Positions 1 through 6,471 of a stretch of 7,468 bases of DNA are shown one piece after another. The notes beneath the pieces are model-generated. The model was not told the origin of the DNA. It was given only the letters and a program-made list of their open reading frames with translations, and searched no databases. Source of the stretch: Lunatibacter sp038209145. Its GTDB lineage: Bacteria > Bacteroidota > Bacteroidia > Cytophagales > Cyclobacteriaceae. Within the stretch, counting starts at the first letter, position 1. Each line of letters begins with the position of its first letter. The stretch lies in the NCBI GenBank assembly GCA_038209145.1, contig JBBQXZ010000236.1, positions 1-7,468 of the forward strand. Direction: 5' to 3'. Made by a program: the position numbers and the translations under genes.

Positions 1-527
1 CCATCACTTAAGGTGAGTTGGGATTTTACCCCAGGAACTGTTTTGTGTTCTACCAAGGCAATCAAAGGTACGTTTACTTCTTGTATAGTAGGATCGGATA
101 AAAACCAGCTGGACAAGATCCCCAAACCAAAGGCGATGGCAAGGATACAAGCCACCCTGAAATTGAAATTTTCAAAGTAATTTAAGTGGGATGGTTTTTT
201 TTGAGCCGCTCTTTCCAACGTGCTCAATGAATGTAGCGGAATCACTTTATCCGCTTTCGAAGAGGCTTTCACCTGGATTGCTTCCGACATTTTGGCATCA
301 ATATCTTTCCATAAGTCCGAAATTTCAGTATCCGAAAGTGCTGGTTGGTTTTTGGTATCCAACCGAAGTATGATTGTACGGGCCTTCTTGGCTTCTTTGT
401 ATTTGGAAGGATTTTTTACCAACAAATCCGCCCAAAAAATATTTGCTGCTGCATTAGGGTGCAACACCCATTTTTTGAAAGAAGGGTCTAAGACAAAATC
501 CTCTGTGGTATAATCGGAAATTTTCAT
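1..527 (-). CDS. FecR-family anti-sigma factor (partial, N-terminal half)
   Basis: Inner-membrane anti-sigma factor that would bind the ECF sigma factor encoded just upstream and respond to a TonB-dependent outer-membrane receptor. The frame is open from the ATG at 527-525 to the left edge, giving 175 full codons of a family that is usually about 330 residues long. Residues 11-54 (FVLDPSFKKWV, then NIFWADLL and AKKARTIIL) match the cytoplasmic sigma-binding head of Bacteroidota FecR proteins. One membrane helix spans about residues 125-143. The periplasmic FecR domain begins with PGVKSQLTLSDG at 165-176, where the window ends. The C-terminal part cannot be assessed. It lies 154 bp downstream of the sigma gene on the same strand, so it may be co-transcribed or have its own promoter. 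The FecR identity is firm; the signal it responds to is unknown. Confidence 0.93.
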   Translation of the reverse strand, partial: MKISDYTTEDFVLDPSFKKWVLHPNAAANIFWADLLVKNPSKYKEAKKARTIILRLDTKNQPALSDTEISDLWKDIDAKMSEAIQVKASSKADKVIPLHSLSTLERAAQKKPSHLNYFENFNFRVACILAIAFGLGILSSWFLSDPTIQEVNVPLIALVEHKTVPGVKSQLTLSD

Positions 528-681
528 TTTAAAATAAATTCGCCCACATAAGTCCCGAACATTAAAAATCTATCCATCATCCGCAGAAAAAAATAAATTA
601 TTACAGAAAAATTAAATATCTTAATGTTTAACTGCTAATATGTTAAAAATAATGCAGAAAGGATATTATTTTGATAATGGA

Positions 682-1287
682 TTAGGCGAAAAAAGACAGA
701 AAGAATAACCCGATCAACGAAAAGCCCTTTTTCAAATTGGCGATGGCCTTCCAGGCGAGGGTATAAACCGATTGCACATTGATGCCCATAATAACGGAGG
801 TGTCTTCATAAGACTGGTTCTCATAATACAGCAAGTGAATCACTTCGTGCTGCCTAGCTGGTAGGGATTCAAGTATTTGCAATAGTTTTTTTCTTTTCAC
901 CAGGTTAACCTGAGAACTGTCCAGGTCTTCAACGTCATCAATTTCCAAATTTTCGGCCAGGTCCATCGTGAGGTTCCCATACCGCTTTTTGTCCTTTCCA
1001 ACTTCTTTGTGAATTTTATTGCTAAGGCATTTGAAGAGGTAAAGTTTGACATTATCTGTGGCCTTTATCGTATGTCTGTATTGCCATAATTTCAAAAAAA
1101 CGTCTTGTATGCAATCCTTCACCAAACTCCGGTCTCCTTTGATAGACATGCCCAACCTAAAAAGTTCTTGGGTATATTTTATATACAACGCTTCCATTCC
1201 AGCCCTTTCACCCGATTTGATTTGATTCCAAAGTTTGGCATCATCCAGGGCTGGATCTGCCTTAATAAGCGGTATTTCCTTATACAT
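682..1287 (-). CDS. ECF-type RNA polymerase sigma factor (sigma-70 family)
   Basis: Extracytoplasmic-function sigma factor of 201 residues, normal for the Bacteroidota group paired with FecR. Sigma region 2 covers about residues 27-95, with the region 2 signature DCIQDVFLKLWQYR at 58-71. Region 4 covers about 132-187, with LPARQHEVIHLLYYENQSY followed by the helix-turn-helix of VIMGINVQSVYTLAWKA. After region 4 comes an unusually hydrophobic tail, residues 188-201 (GFSLIGLFFLSFFA). The ATG at 1287 was chosen because it gives a standard N-terminus ahead of region 2. A GGAGG lies 22 bp from this ATG, too far to act as a normal ribosome site. FecR follows downstream, so this is probably a surface-signalling sigma factor for a nutrient-uptake receptor outside the window. 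The specific regulon cannot be inferred. Confidence 0.95.
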   Translation of the reverse strand: MYKEIPLIKADPALDDAKLWNQIKSGERAGMEALYIKYTQELFRLGMSIKGDRSLVKDCIQDVFLKLWQYRHTIKATDNVKLYLFKCLSNKIHKEVGKDKKRYGNLTMDLAENLEIDDVEDLDSSQVNLVKRKKLLQILESLPARQHEVIHLLYYENQSYEDTSVIMGINVQSVYTLAWKAIANLKKGFSLIGLFFLSFFA

Positions 1288-1313
1288 AGATGGAAGTTTG
1301 GGTTTATTACCTC

Positions 1314-1321
1314 CAAAAATA
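1314..1321 (-). promoter_or_regulatory. Possible Bacteroidota -7 promoter element of the sigma gene
   Basis: The minus strand reads TATTTTTG, an exact match to the Bacteroidota -7 consensus TAnnTTTG, 27 bp upstream of the sigma start codon. No TTTG -33 partner is present at the usual spacing of about 19 bp, so the call rests on one short element and is weak. The element adjoins a GGAGG on the same strand. Confidence 0.3.
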
Positions 1322-1836
1322 GGTATAAAATGATCAATTTTAAAAGGGTTTAATCATTTTTCGCCACGTAACTATTTTTTAATATCAGGTTGAAATAAAA
1401 TGAACCTATCAAAAACCCCATGAAGAAAATTTCGTGATTGTGGGAAGCTTTTGAAATAGTGATTTTTAAATTCTGTAAAGTACTATTAAGATGCTACTGC
1501 AATTTTAGGTCACAACCTGTCATTATTTTGCCACGGGCAATAATAGTGATACGTAAAATAATAAATAAGTTCTTTTTGAAATTTATTCAGAAAATCCCAA
1601 TATACCCTTGAAAAGGATCCAAAGTGGCTGGAATTTATGCAGGCAACTGATTCAACATATCTCGGGACTTTTCCCAATAGCCTTACCCATCCTACCAATG
1701 AGCCAAAAGTTCTGGCTTGCCTTCAAAAGCCTATGAATTAGTTGCCAAAAATTGCTTGATCAATCCCTTTGAACTTTCCATGAGTTTCAGTTTTAAGATT
1801 TTTGAAAGAAAATTAACTTCTCATAAAGGTTTATTA

Positions 1837-1858
1837 TTTCGTGATATTTTCGTGATAT
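1837..1858 (+). promoter_or_regulatory. Perfect 11-bp tandem repeat, candidate operator of the DM13 operon
   Basis: TTTCGTGATAT occurs twice head to tail with no spacer (1837-1847 and 1848-1858), ending 40 bp before the DM13 start codon. An 11-bp period puts both copies on the same face of the helix. This is the geometry of OmpR/PhoB-family sites, such as the Pho box with its 7-bp repeats every 11 bp. A possible -7 element, CAAATTTG (one mismatch to TAnnTTTG), lies downstream at 1867-1874, so a bound regulator would sit near the -33 region. A degenerate copy in the same orientation precedes the response-regulator gene at 5957-5978. That this is the regulator's binding site is an inference. 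Confidence 0.6.
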
Positions 1859-1897
1859 GCTAAACCCAAATTTGTGTCAAACAAAACCAATAAAATT

Positions 1898-2347
1898 ATG
1901 AAAAAAGTATTTATCTTATTTTATGTTGCTTTCTTAGGCTTAGTAAGTTGCACCGATGACCCAGATCCGGTGATAATAGACCCGACCAAACCTACAGGAG
2001 TACTCAATGTAATGCGATCAGGAAGTTTTGTAGATCAAAGTAATTCTGGTTCTGTAGGAACTGCCGGTATAGGCACAGATACCAAAGGCAAGGAATTTCT
2101 CACGTTCAATCAAGCGTTTAATACTAAATTTAGCACTGGAACTGTAACTGTGTTTCTCTCAACGTCAGCTACCTTCATGGCGAGTCCATCTACGGGTAGT
2201 CCAAACTTATTTCCTATTGGACCAGTTAGAGCAGCAGGAGAAAACTTCTTTGCAATTCCAGAGGGAACCAGTACTGCCAAATACACCCATGTGATATTAT
2301 GGTGTGGAGCTGTTGGAATTCCTTTCGGAAACGCACGACTACAATAA
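1898..2347 (+). CDS. DM13-domain lipoprotein (first copy)
   Basis: Surface or envelope lipoprotein of 149 residues. The signal peptide ends in the lipobox LVSC with Cys18. The next residues, TDDPDP, are acidic, as in the lipoprotein surface-export signals of Bacteroidota. Residues about 35-149 form a DM13 domain: GSFVDQSNS near 42-50, the core strand KFSTGTVTVFLSTS at 77-90, and the C-terminal block KYTHVILWCGAVGIPFG at 128-144 with Trp135-Cys136. DM13 is described as an electron-transfer or redox module whose nearly invariant cysteine acts as a free thiol or a cofactor ligand; that role is family knowledge, not shown here. A GTG at 1874 would add eight residues, but the ATG at 1898 gives a clean MKK signal peptide after an A-rich leader. 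The barrel gene begins one base after the stop codon, so the two are almost certainly co-transcribed and translationally coupled. Confidence 0.9.
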   Translation: MKKVFILFYVAFLGLVSCTDDPDPVIIDPTKPTGVLNVMRSGSFVDQSNSGSVGTAGIGTDTKGKEFLTFNQAFNTKFSTGTVTVFLSTSATFMASPSTGSPNLFPIGPVRAAGENFFAIPEGTSTAKYTHVILWCGAVGIPFGNARLQ

Positions 2348-2348
2348 C

Positions 2349-3248
2349 ATGCCTCTTCTAAAGAAATTTATTACAAGTTGTTGTTTCACCACTCTTCCCC
2401 TGGCATTTTGCCTGGGGTTGAGTGCTTTATTTCCTTCTCGGCTAGCTGCGCAGAGTGGCTGGACAAAGGGAAAGAAAGAAGGCTTTTATCAGCTTAGCTT
2501 TCAATCGATGACATCAAATGATTATTACACTTTGGGAGGAGAACTATTGGAAACAAATCAATTTGTGCAGCAATCCTTTGTATTTTACGGTGAATATGGG
2601 GTTACAGATAGGTTTACGATCATAGCCAACCTCCCTTTACAAACCTGGAATGGGTTCGAAAACACCGAAAGTGTGAGTGGATTGGGAGATTTGAGGTTGG
2701 AGTTCAAACACGCTATTCTAAAGAAATACCTACCATTGACGATCTCGGTGGCGCCTGAATTGCCCATCGGAACGGCAAATAATTTTGCGAAAAGCACGAT
2801 CAACGATTTTGAGCAAATCAATCTTCCCTCAGGTGATGGTGAGTTTAATGTTTGGTCTACACTTGCTTCTTCATTTTCATTACCAAATGCACCTTTTTAC
2901 GGAACAATCTTCGCCGCATACAATATGCGAACGGGATACGATGGTATCCAATTCAGCGATCAATATGCCTTAGGCGCTGAAATCGGCTACCATATTGCCA
3001 AAAAGTTTTGGGTAAATGCCCGATTAAACGCACTTGCAACCGTGGGAGGCGATTTATTGATTGCGACTGATTTTGTGCGTGGGGACGGTACTGAATTTAC
3101 CAGCTACAGTTTTGGAGCAAGTGTACCCGTTTACAAGCAGTTCAACTTGAGCTTAAACTATCGGAATTTTAACGACCTGATTTTTGAGCGAAAAAACATG
3201 TATTCCTCAGGAGTGGTCAGTATCGGGGTGTACTACGAAAGAAAATAA
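2349..3248 (+). CDS. Outer-membrane beta-barrel protein (transporter / phenol-MetA-like fold)
   Basis: Predicted outer-membrane barrel of 299 residues. A signal peptide occupies about residues 1-35, with a likely cleavage site at LAAQ-S. The mature part is made of alternating amphipathic strands rich in aromatic residues and glycine, for example FVQQSFVFYGEYGV, FTIIANLPLQTWN, LTISVAPELPIGT, FYGTIFAAYNMRTG, QYALGAEIGYHI and the last strand VVSIGVYYER. The pattern resembles the putative-transporter family often named after the MetA pathway of phenol degradation, but that name implies no known substrate. The ATG at 2349 was preferred to one at 2304, which lies inside the DM13 gene and would spoil the signal peptide. 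It sits one base behind the DM13 stop codon. It may anchor, export or supply the DM13 lipoprotein; this is inferred only from gene order. Confidence 0.85.
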   Translation: MPLLKKFITSCCFTTLPLAFCLGLSALFPSRLAAQSGWTKGKKEGFYQLSFQSMTSNDYYTLGGELLETNQFVQQSFVFYGEYGVTDRFTIIANLPLQTWNGFENTESVSGLGDLRLEFKHAILKKYLPLTISVAPELPIGTANNFAKSTINDFEQINLPSGDGEFNVWSTLASSFSLPNAPFYGTIFAAYNMRTGYDGIQFSDQYALGAEIGYHIAKKFWVNARLNALATVGGDLLIATDFVRGDGTEFTSYSFGASVPVYKQFNLSLNYRNFNDLIFERKNMYSSGVVSIGVYYERK

Positions 3249-3251
3249 ACG

Positions 3252-3811
3252 ATGTTAACATTAACTACAAATTGGGAAGCAACCCAAATCGCATTTCCAA
3301 GAACCAGAAATTATTCAAAACGAGGTAATATGTACCGTCAAGGTGAGATTTTTGAATGTTTTAATTTGATGAAACACGGGGGTATAAAACTTCACAAAAA
3401 CTTGCAATTGGTTCTCATTCTATCCTCAAAATCACCAGCCCGGAATAAATTTTCGGAGAAGGAGAATTTAAAGAACCGTTCGCAATCACATTGGAAGAGG
3501 GTGCCCTGATTCAAAAAATCAAAAGTAAGGAGTTTCGGGGTGGGGGAGGTGGCTTCCAATTACATGATAAACTATATTCCCGTAGTCTAGAAACTACCTT
3601 CCGATTAGAGCGGACGAATTTAGGAAGAATCAAATTCTCTTTATTTGAACTCGCTAAAAAGCGTGGAAAATGTTTCGGCGATGAAAAACTGCTGAAGTTT
3701 AATCTTACCGCTGGGGAACCAGGTATGATGACCGATTTCAGTAGGCAAAAAGTAACCAAAACGCGTTCAACTTTGAAAAAAAAAGGAGTAATTACCTACT
3801 CCAGAAATTAA
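3252..3811 (+). pseudogene. Decayed Crp/Fnr-family transcriptional regulator
   Basis: Remains of a cyclic-nucleotide/redox-type regulator, starting three bases after the barrel gene and on the same strand. The sensor-domain start is readable in one frame (YRQGEIFECFNLMKHGGIKL, about 3333-3392). Near 3400-3410 homology moves to the next frame (SHSILKITSPE). A TAA at 3446-3448 interrupts that frame, which then continues with IFGEGEF, LEEGALIQKI and an intact-looking C-terminal helix-turn-helix (SRQKVTKTRSTLKKKGVITY). The frame stops at 3811, about 15 residues before a typical Crp C-terminus. A frameshift, a nonsense codon and a shortened tail together make a functional full-length product unlikely. 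The last open stretch could in principle yield a DNA-binding fragment from a TTG at 3491. It probably once regulated the neighbouring DM13/barrel genes, which is an inference from position. Confidence 0.85.
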
Positions 3812-3849
3812 TACTATTTAGAATCTTTCAACCTTTAATTGATAATAAA

Positions 3850-4332
3850 ATGAAAAATCTCTTCAAACTAACCTTACCTCTTTTCTTGCTTGTTCTGTTG
3901 GCAGGATGCGACAGTGGCGCTATGATAGACGCTGACAACATGAAACCAGAAGAAACTGACAAAATGAAACCAGTGGATGAAGTCGAAGTAACTGGTCCTG
4001 TTACTGTTTTGAAAACGGGAACCCTTACCGCCCAAAGCAGTACAAATACCAAGGGAATGGTGCAAGTGGTCACAAATTCAGAAGGTAGATACTTTGTCCG
4101 ATTGACTAGTGAGTTTACAACCAAGTTTAGCACGGGTACCGTGACAGTGTACTTATCCACTTCGGAAAGGCTTCAATTAGCAACCTCAGGATCATTCCAA
4201 TTGGTTTCGATCGTAGGAAAAGCAGGAGAGCATTTCTTTCCTCTTTCAGGCGCACCTGATACCAAATTCACTCATGGAATCATCTGGTGTGGAGCAGCAG
4301 CAATTCCATTTGGTTTTGCCCCGTGGATTTAA
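3850..4332 (+). CDS. DM13-domain lipoprotein (second copy)
   Basis: Second DM13 lipoprotein, 160 residues, paralogous to the one at 1898. The signal peptide ends in LLAGC with Cys20, followed by DSG and a flexible acidic tether (about 21-50) in which MKP is repeated. The DM13 domain runs from about 52 to 160: LKTGTLTAQSS at 54-64, KFSTGTVTVYLSTS at 92-105, and KFTHGIIWCGAAAIPFG at 139-155 with Trp146-Cys147. The core strand differs from the first copy at one position (YLSTS for FLSTS), while the tether and the loops differ greatly, so the duplication is old. It lies 38 bp downstream of the Crp-type pseudogene, behind an AT-rich leader with no clear promoter. It is convergent with the histidine-kinase remnant, whose end is only 36 bp away. 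A redox function is family knowledge; the partner proteins are unknown. Confidence 0.92.
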   Translation: MKNLFKLTLPLFLLVLLAGCDSGAMIDADNMKPEETDKMKPVDEVEVTGPVTVLKTGTLTAQSSTNTKGMVQVVTNSEGRYFVRLTSEFTTKFSTGTVTVYLSTSERLQLATSGSFQLVSIVGKAGEHFFPLSGAPDTKFTHGIIWCGAAAIPFGFAPWI

Positions 4333-4368
4333 CGGCTAAGAAAGCTGGAATGAACAATCAGATTTGAG

Positions 4369-5222
4369 TTATGGGGCAAGTGGGTTTCGCAGATCTTGTG
4401 AAACATTTGCAATTAGTTCCCTACGGAGACTGTCTACTTTTTTCAAATCATCAAAATAAGTCAGGGTTGTTTCTGCCATGTGATTAAAGGTGTTTTCCAA
4501 TACTGCCAATTCTGAATCGGACTTAGATTCTGGTACTCTCGCAGCCAAATCACCATCCTTAAATCGCTCTCCTGTCTGGATGATTTTTCTGAGGTGCCTC
4601 GTCAACCAACCAATCAAGACCAATCCAATCAGTAATGCAACAACCAAAGTAATTAGAATAAAATGGAAAGTCAACTGCATCCAAAAGCTACTTAAAGGCT
4701 TTATAAGATGGTCTCAAATTTTTCGCTGGCTAAAGTAATATAAACATAGCCTAGTAGCTTTGATCCCTCATATATAGCAGCCGCAGAAAGGACAGATTGT
4801 TCTCCCGGATTCCTGGGATCATCGCCTAGGATAAAATTAGCTCCTTGATCTTGGATAAAGGTTTTTACCGGGCCCACCTGCACCTGCTTTAATTTTACTT
4901 TTTGGTCCAAAATCACATAAGAAAGAATTACTCCTGCCGGATCAAGCAAATAATCCTCTATCCCCGGATTTACCGCAATCATCGAGTGGATAATCACCCC
5001 CAATGCCTCCCCTAATGCCTCCCCGTTGACTTTTCCATCTTGGAATGGATTGACTTCTTTGATCAGGTAGTCAGCTACGCTGGCATTGAGGCGCTTTGTG
5101 GTTTCTTGAAAATACCGTTGGGCAGTAGTAGCAGTAATAAATACATAAAAGAACCCTACGATCAATAGAACTAGAATAAAGCTGAGGGATATTTTCCAGT
5201 AGTGACTTTTTATATAATAAAT
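4369..5222 (-). pseudogene. Broken sensor histidine kinase (start lost, frameshifted, ATPase domain deleted)
   Basis: Remnant of the kinase partner of the response regulator. From 5222 the frame gives a first membrane helix (about 5192-5136), then a periplasmic sensor with the recurring motifs VNPGIEDYLLDPAGVIL, ILGDDPRNPG and LGYVYITLASE, and stops at 4701. The continuation lies in another frame: second membrane helix (about 4668-4603), HAMP domain (RFKDGDLAARVP), then LRRELIANVSQDLRNPLAP and a stop at 4369. Four lesions are visible. There is no ATG, GTG or TTG before the first helix (the first is a TTG at 5165, inside it). A frameshift lies within 4701-4713. The phospho-accepting His of the H-box is Gln (codon 4398-4396). 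The rest of the dimerisation domain and the whole ATPase domain are missing. It cannot autophosphorylate. Confidence 0.93.
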
Positions 5223-5921
5223 TTAAATGTCGTCGCTGAACCGATATCCTACGCCCCAAGTCGTGAGGATAAAGGAAGGATTGTTTGGGTCTTGTTCGAC
5301 TTTAGCACGCAGCCGATTGATATGCGCATTGACCGTATGCTCGTAGCCACTGAAGTCATAGCCCCAGATAAGTTCAAGTAATTCCCCTCTGGAATAACTC
5401 CTGCCAGGATTACGGGCCATTAGCAGTAATAAGTCAAATTCTTTTGGGGTTAGATCTATCCGCTTTTGTTCCAATACGACTTTCCTCTTTTTCTCATCAA
5501 TTTCTAATGTATTGAAACGCATTTTATTTACCTCTTTTTGAGCTAAAAGTGCGAATTGATCCTGTCTACGAATGATAGCTTTGACCCGAGCAATAAATTC
5601 ACGGATTTTAAATGGCTTGGTGATGTAGTCGTCTGCTCCAGATTCTAATCCGACAATTTTATCGATTTCTTCTGCCTTCGCGGTGATCATCAAAATTGGG
5701 GTATAATTATCCAAGGCACGCAGACGCTGACAAATAGCAATCCCATCCATTTCAGGGAGCATTATATCGAGGATAATCAGGTCGAAAGTATTGGAGTTGG
5801 CCTCCTCAAAGCCCAATCTTCCATTATTTTGAATTTGGATTTGGTATTCGAGGTCTTTCAGGTGAATTTGAATCAACTCAGAGATATTCGGGTCATCTTC
5901 TACTACGAGTACTTTTTTCAT
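5223..5921 (-). CDS. OmpR/PhoB-family DNA-binding response regulator
   Basis: Cytoplasmic transcription factor of 232 residues, full length for the family. The receiver domain (about 1-118) keeps the acidic pocket Glu8-Asp9-Asp10, the phospho-acceptor Asp52 (LIILDIMLPEMDG), Thr80 and Lys102 (TKPF). The winged-helix DNA-binding domain (about 135-230) has LTPKEFDLLLLMARNPG, then SRGELLELIWGYDF, the recognition helix region HTVNAHINRLRAKVE and the closing wing TTWGVGYRF. No lesion is visible. The gene is followed in the same frame, with only its TAA between, by the decayed kinase, so it is now an orphan locally. An 11-bp-phased direct repeat at 5957-5978 lies 36 bp upstream of its ATG and resembles the one in front of the DM13 operon, suggesting autoregulation and control of that operon. 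It could take phosphate from another kinase or act unphosphorylated. Confidence 0.98.
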   Translation of the reverse strand: MKKVLVVEDDPNISELIQIHLKDLEYQIQIQNNGRLGFEEANSNTFDLIILDIMLPEMDGIAICQRLRALDNYTPILMITAKAEEIDKIVGLESGADDYITKPFKIREFIARVKAIIRRQDQFALLAQKEVNKMRFNTLEIDEKKRKVVLEQKRIDLTPKEFDLLLLMARNPGRSYSRGELLELIWGYDFSGYEHTVNAHINRLRAKVEQDPNNPSFILTTWGVGYRFSDDI

Positions 5922-5956
5922 GGGCTACGTAAATCAAATGGGAAGTTAAACTCCGC

Positions 5957-5978
5957 TTCTCACGAAACTATCACGATT
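5957..5978 (-). promoter_or_regulatory. Degenerate 11-bp tandem repeat, candidate autoregulatory operator
   Basis: On the minus strand TCGTGA occurs twice exactly 11 bp apart (5976-5971 and 5965-5960). The full units read AATCGTGATAG and TTTCGTGAGAA, matching the DM13-operon unit TTTCGTGATAT at 8 of 11 and 9 of 11 positions; both pairs are followed by GC. Orientation relative to the gene and distance to the start codon (36 bp here, 40 bp there) are nearly the same. No exact -7 element lies between it and the start codon. Confidence 0.55.
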
Positions 5979-6438
5979 CATAGTTATGGAAAAATCACCA
6001 CAAATAAATCTAAATTCAGCATGTTATTTTCTGCCTGTTTTTTGAAAACACAATCATAATTTAGGTGCATTTGAAATAATATAAGGTTAATAAAGTAGTA
6101 TTTCCATCAACCAATCGATTTTTTTTGGTTCTTCTATGCAAGTTGGCTGCTTATTGAGCGATTGTATCCTTGCACAAGTGCTAATTAATGCTTACCGTGA
6201 TCCGGAATTAATTTCGCTGAATTCAATCCATTTTGGGAAAATACAATAGTCGGGTTTTGATATCTAGCTGGAATTTATGACGTTTAAAGCTACCACCTAA
6301 CAAAAAAAGTATTTGATTTGCGAAAAACACCGCTCCCGGATCTGTAAATTTCAAAGCTGCTTTTCTTCCGGGAAACCGGATAAATCTAAAAATTATTTTA
6401 GTTGCCCGGTTTAGGTTCAATCTTAAAATAAATATTTC

Positions 6439-6448
6439 CGTTTAAACG
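6439..6448. repeat. 10-bp perfect palindrome CGTTTAAACG upstream of the lipoprotein gene
   Basis: A self-complementary decamer whose right end is 24 bp before the start codon of the lipoprotein gene at 6472. A related GTTAAAC follows at about 6455-6461. The position suits an operator or leader element, but a palindrome of this size can arise by chance in AT-rich DNA, and no second copy was found in the window. Confidence 0.25.
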
Positions 6449-6471
6449 TTAAGTGTTAAACATCAGAACTT

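Larger units (their letters stand above)
1288..1897. other. Divergent intergenic spacer, no supported gene
   Basis: AT-rich spacer of 610 bp between the leftward sigma gene and the rightward DM13 operon. It holds a possible sigma promoter at 1314-1321, an isolated copy of the TTTCGTGAT motif at 1430-1438, and the perfect tandem repeat at 1837-1858 in front of the DM13 gene. Short open frames exist on both strands (1510-1698 minus; 1580-1741 plus). Neither has a recognisable motif, signal peptide or convincing start, so no gene is called. The plus-strand frame (contains PKWLEFMQATDS) could be the remnant of something lost. Confidence 0.6.
5922..6471. other. Divergent intergenic spacer, no supported gene
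   Basis: AT-rich spacer of 550 bp between the leftward response regulator and the rightward YD-repeat lipoprotein. It contains the tandem repeat of the response-regulator promoter (5957-5978) and a 10-bp palindrome near its right end (6439-6448). A 65-codon minus-strand frame at 6420-6223 has no recognisable motif, no plausible leader and no partner, so it is not called. A CCCGGA/TCCGGG pair near 6335-6370 could form a stem, but its loop of nearly 30 bases makes it unconvincing. Nothing else could be identified. Confidence 0.55.

Noticed and set aside
1309..1314. Strong GGAGGT on the minus strand upstream of the sigma gene.
   Set aside because: It is 22 bp from the start codon, no start codon lies at normal spacing, and it touches the candidate -7 element, so it is unlikely to be a ribosome site.
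1510..1741. Open frames on both strands in the spacer (62 codons minus at 1698-1510; 53 codons plus at 1580-1741).
   Set aside because: No recognisable family, no signal peptide, no good start or leader. The overlapping frames cannot both be real. The plus-strand frame may be a relic but cannot be assigned.
4701..4713. Programmed frameshift between the two halves of the histidine kinase.
   Set aside because: No slippery heptamer is evident, and the gene also lacks a start codon, the catalytic His and the ATPase domain, so simple decay explains the shift.
1627..6279. 13-base identity GCTGGAATTTATG at 1627-1639 and 6267-6279.
   Set aside because: A single 13-mer shared pair is expected by chance in a window of this size, and the flanks do not match.
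6335..6372. CCCGGA/TCCGGG inverted pair as a terminator or riboswitch stem.
   Set aside because: Six-base arms with a loop of nearly 30 bases and no T-run; no known riboswitch core recognised.
6223..6420. 65-codon minus-strand open frame in the right spacer.
   Set aside because: Composition looks like translated AT-rich spacer, with no motif and no neighbouring gene on that strand to support it.
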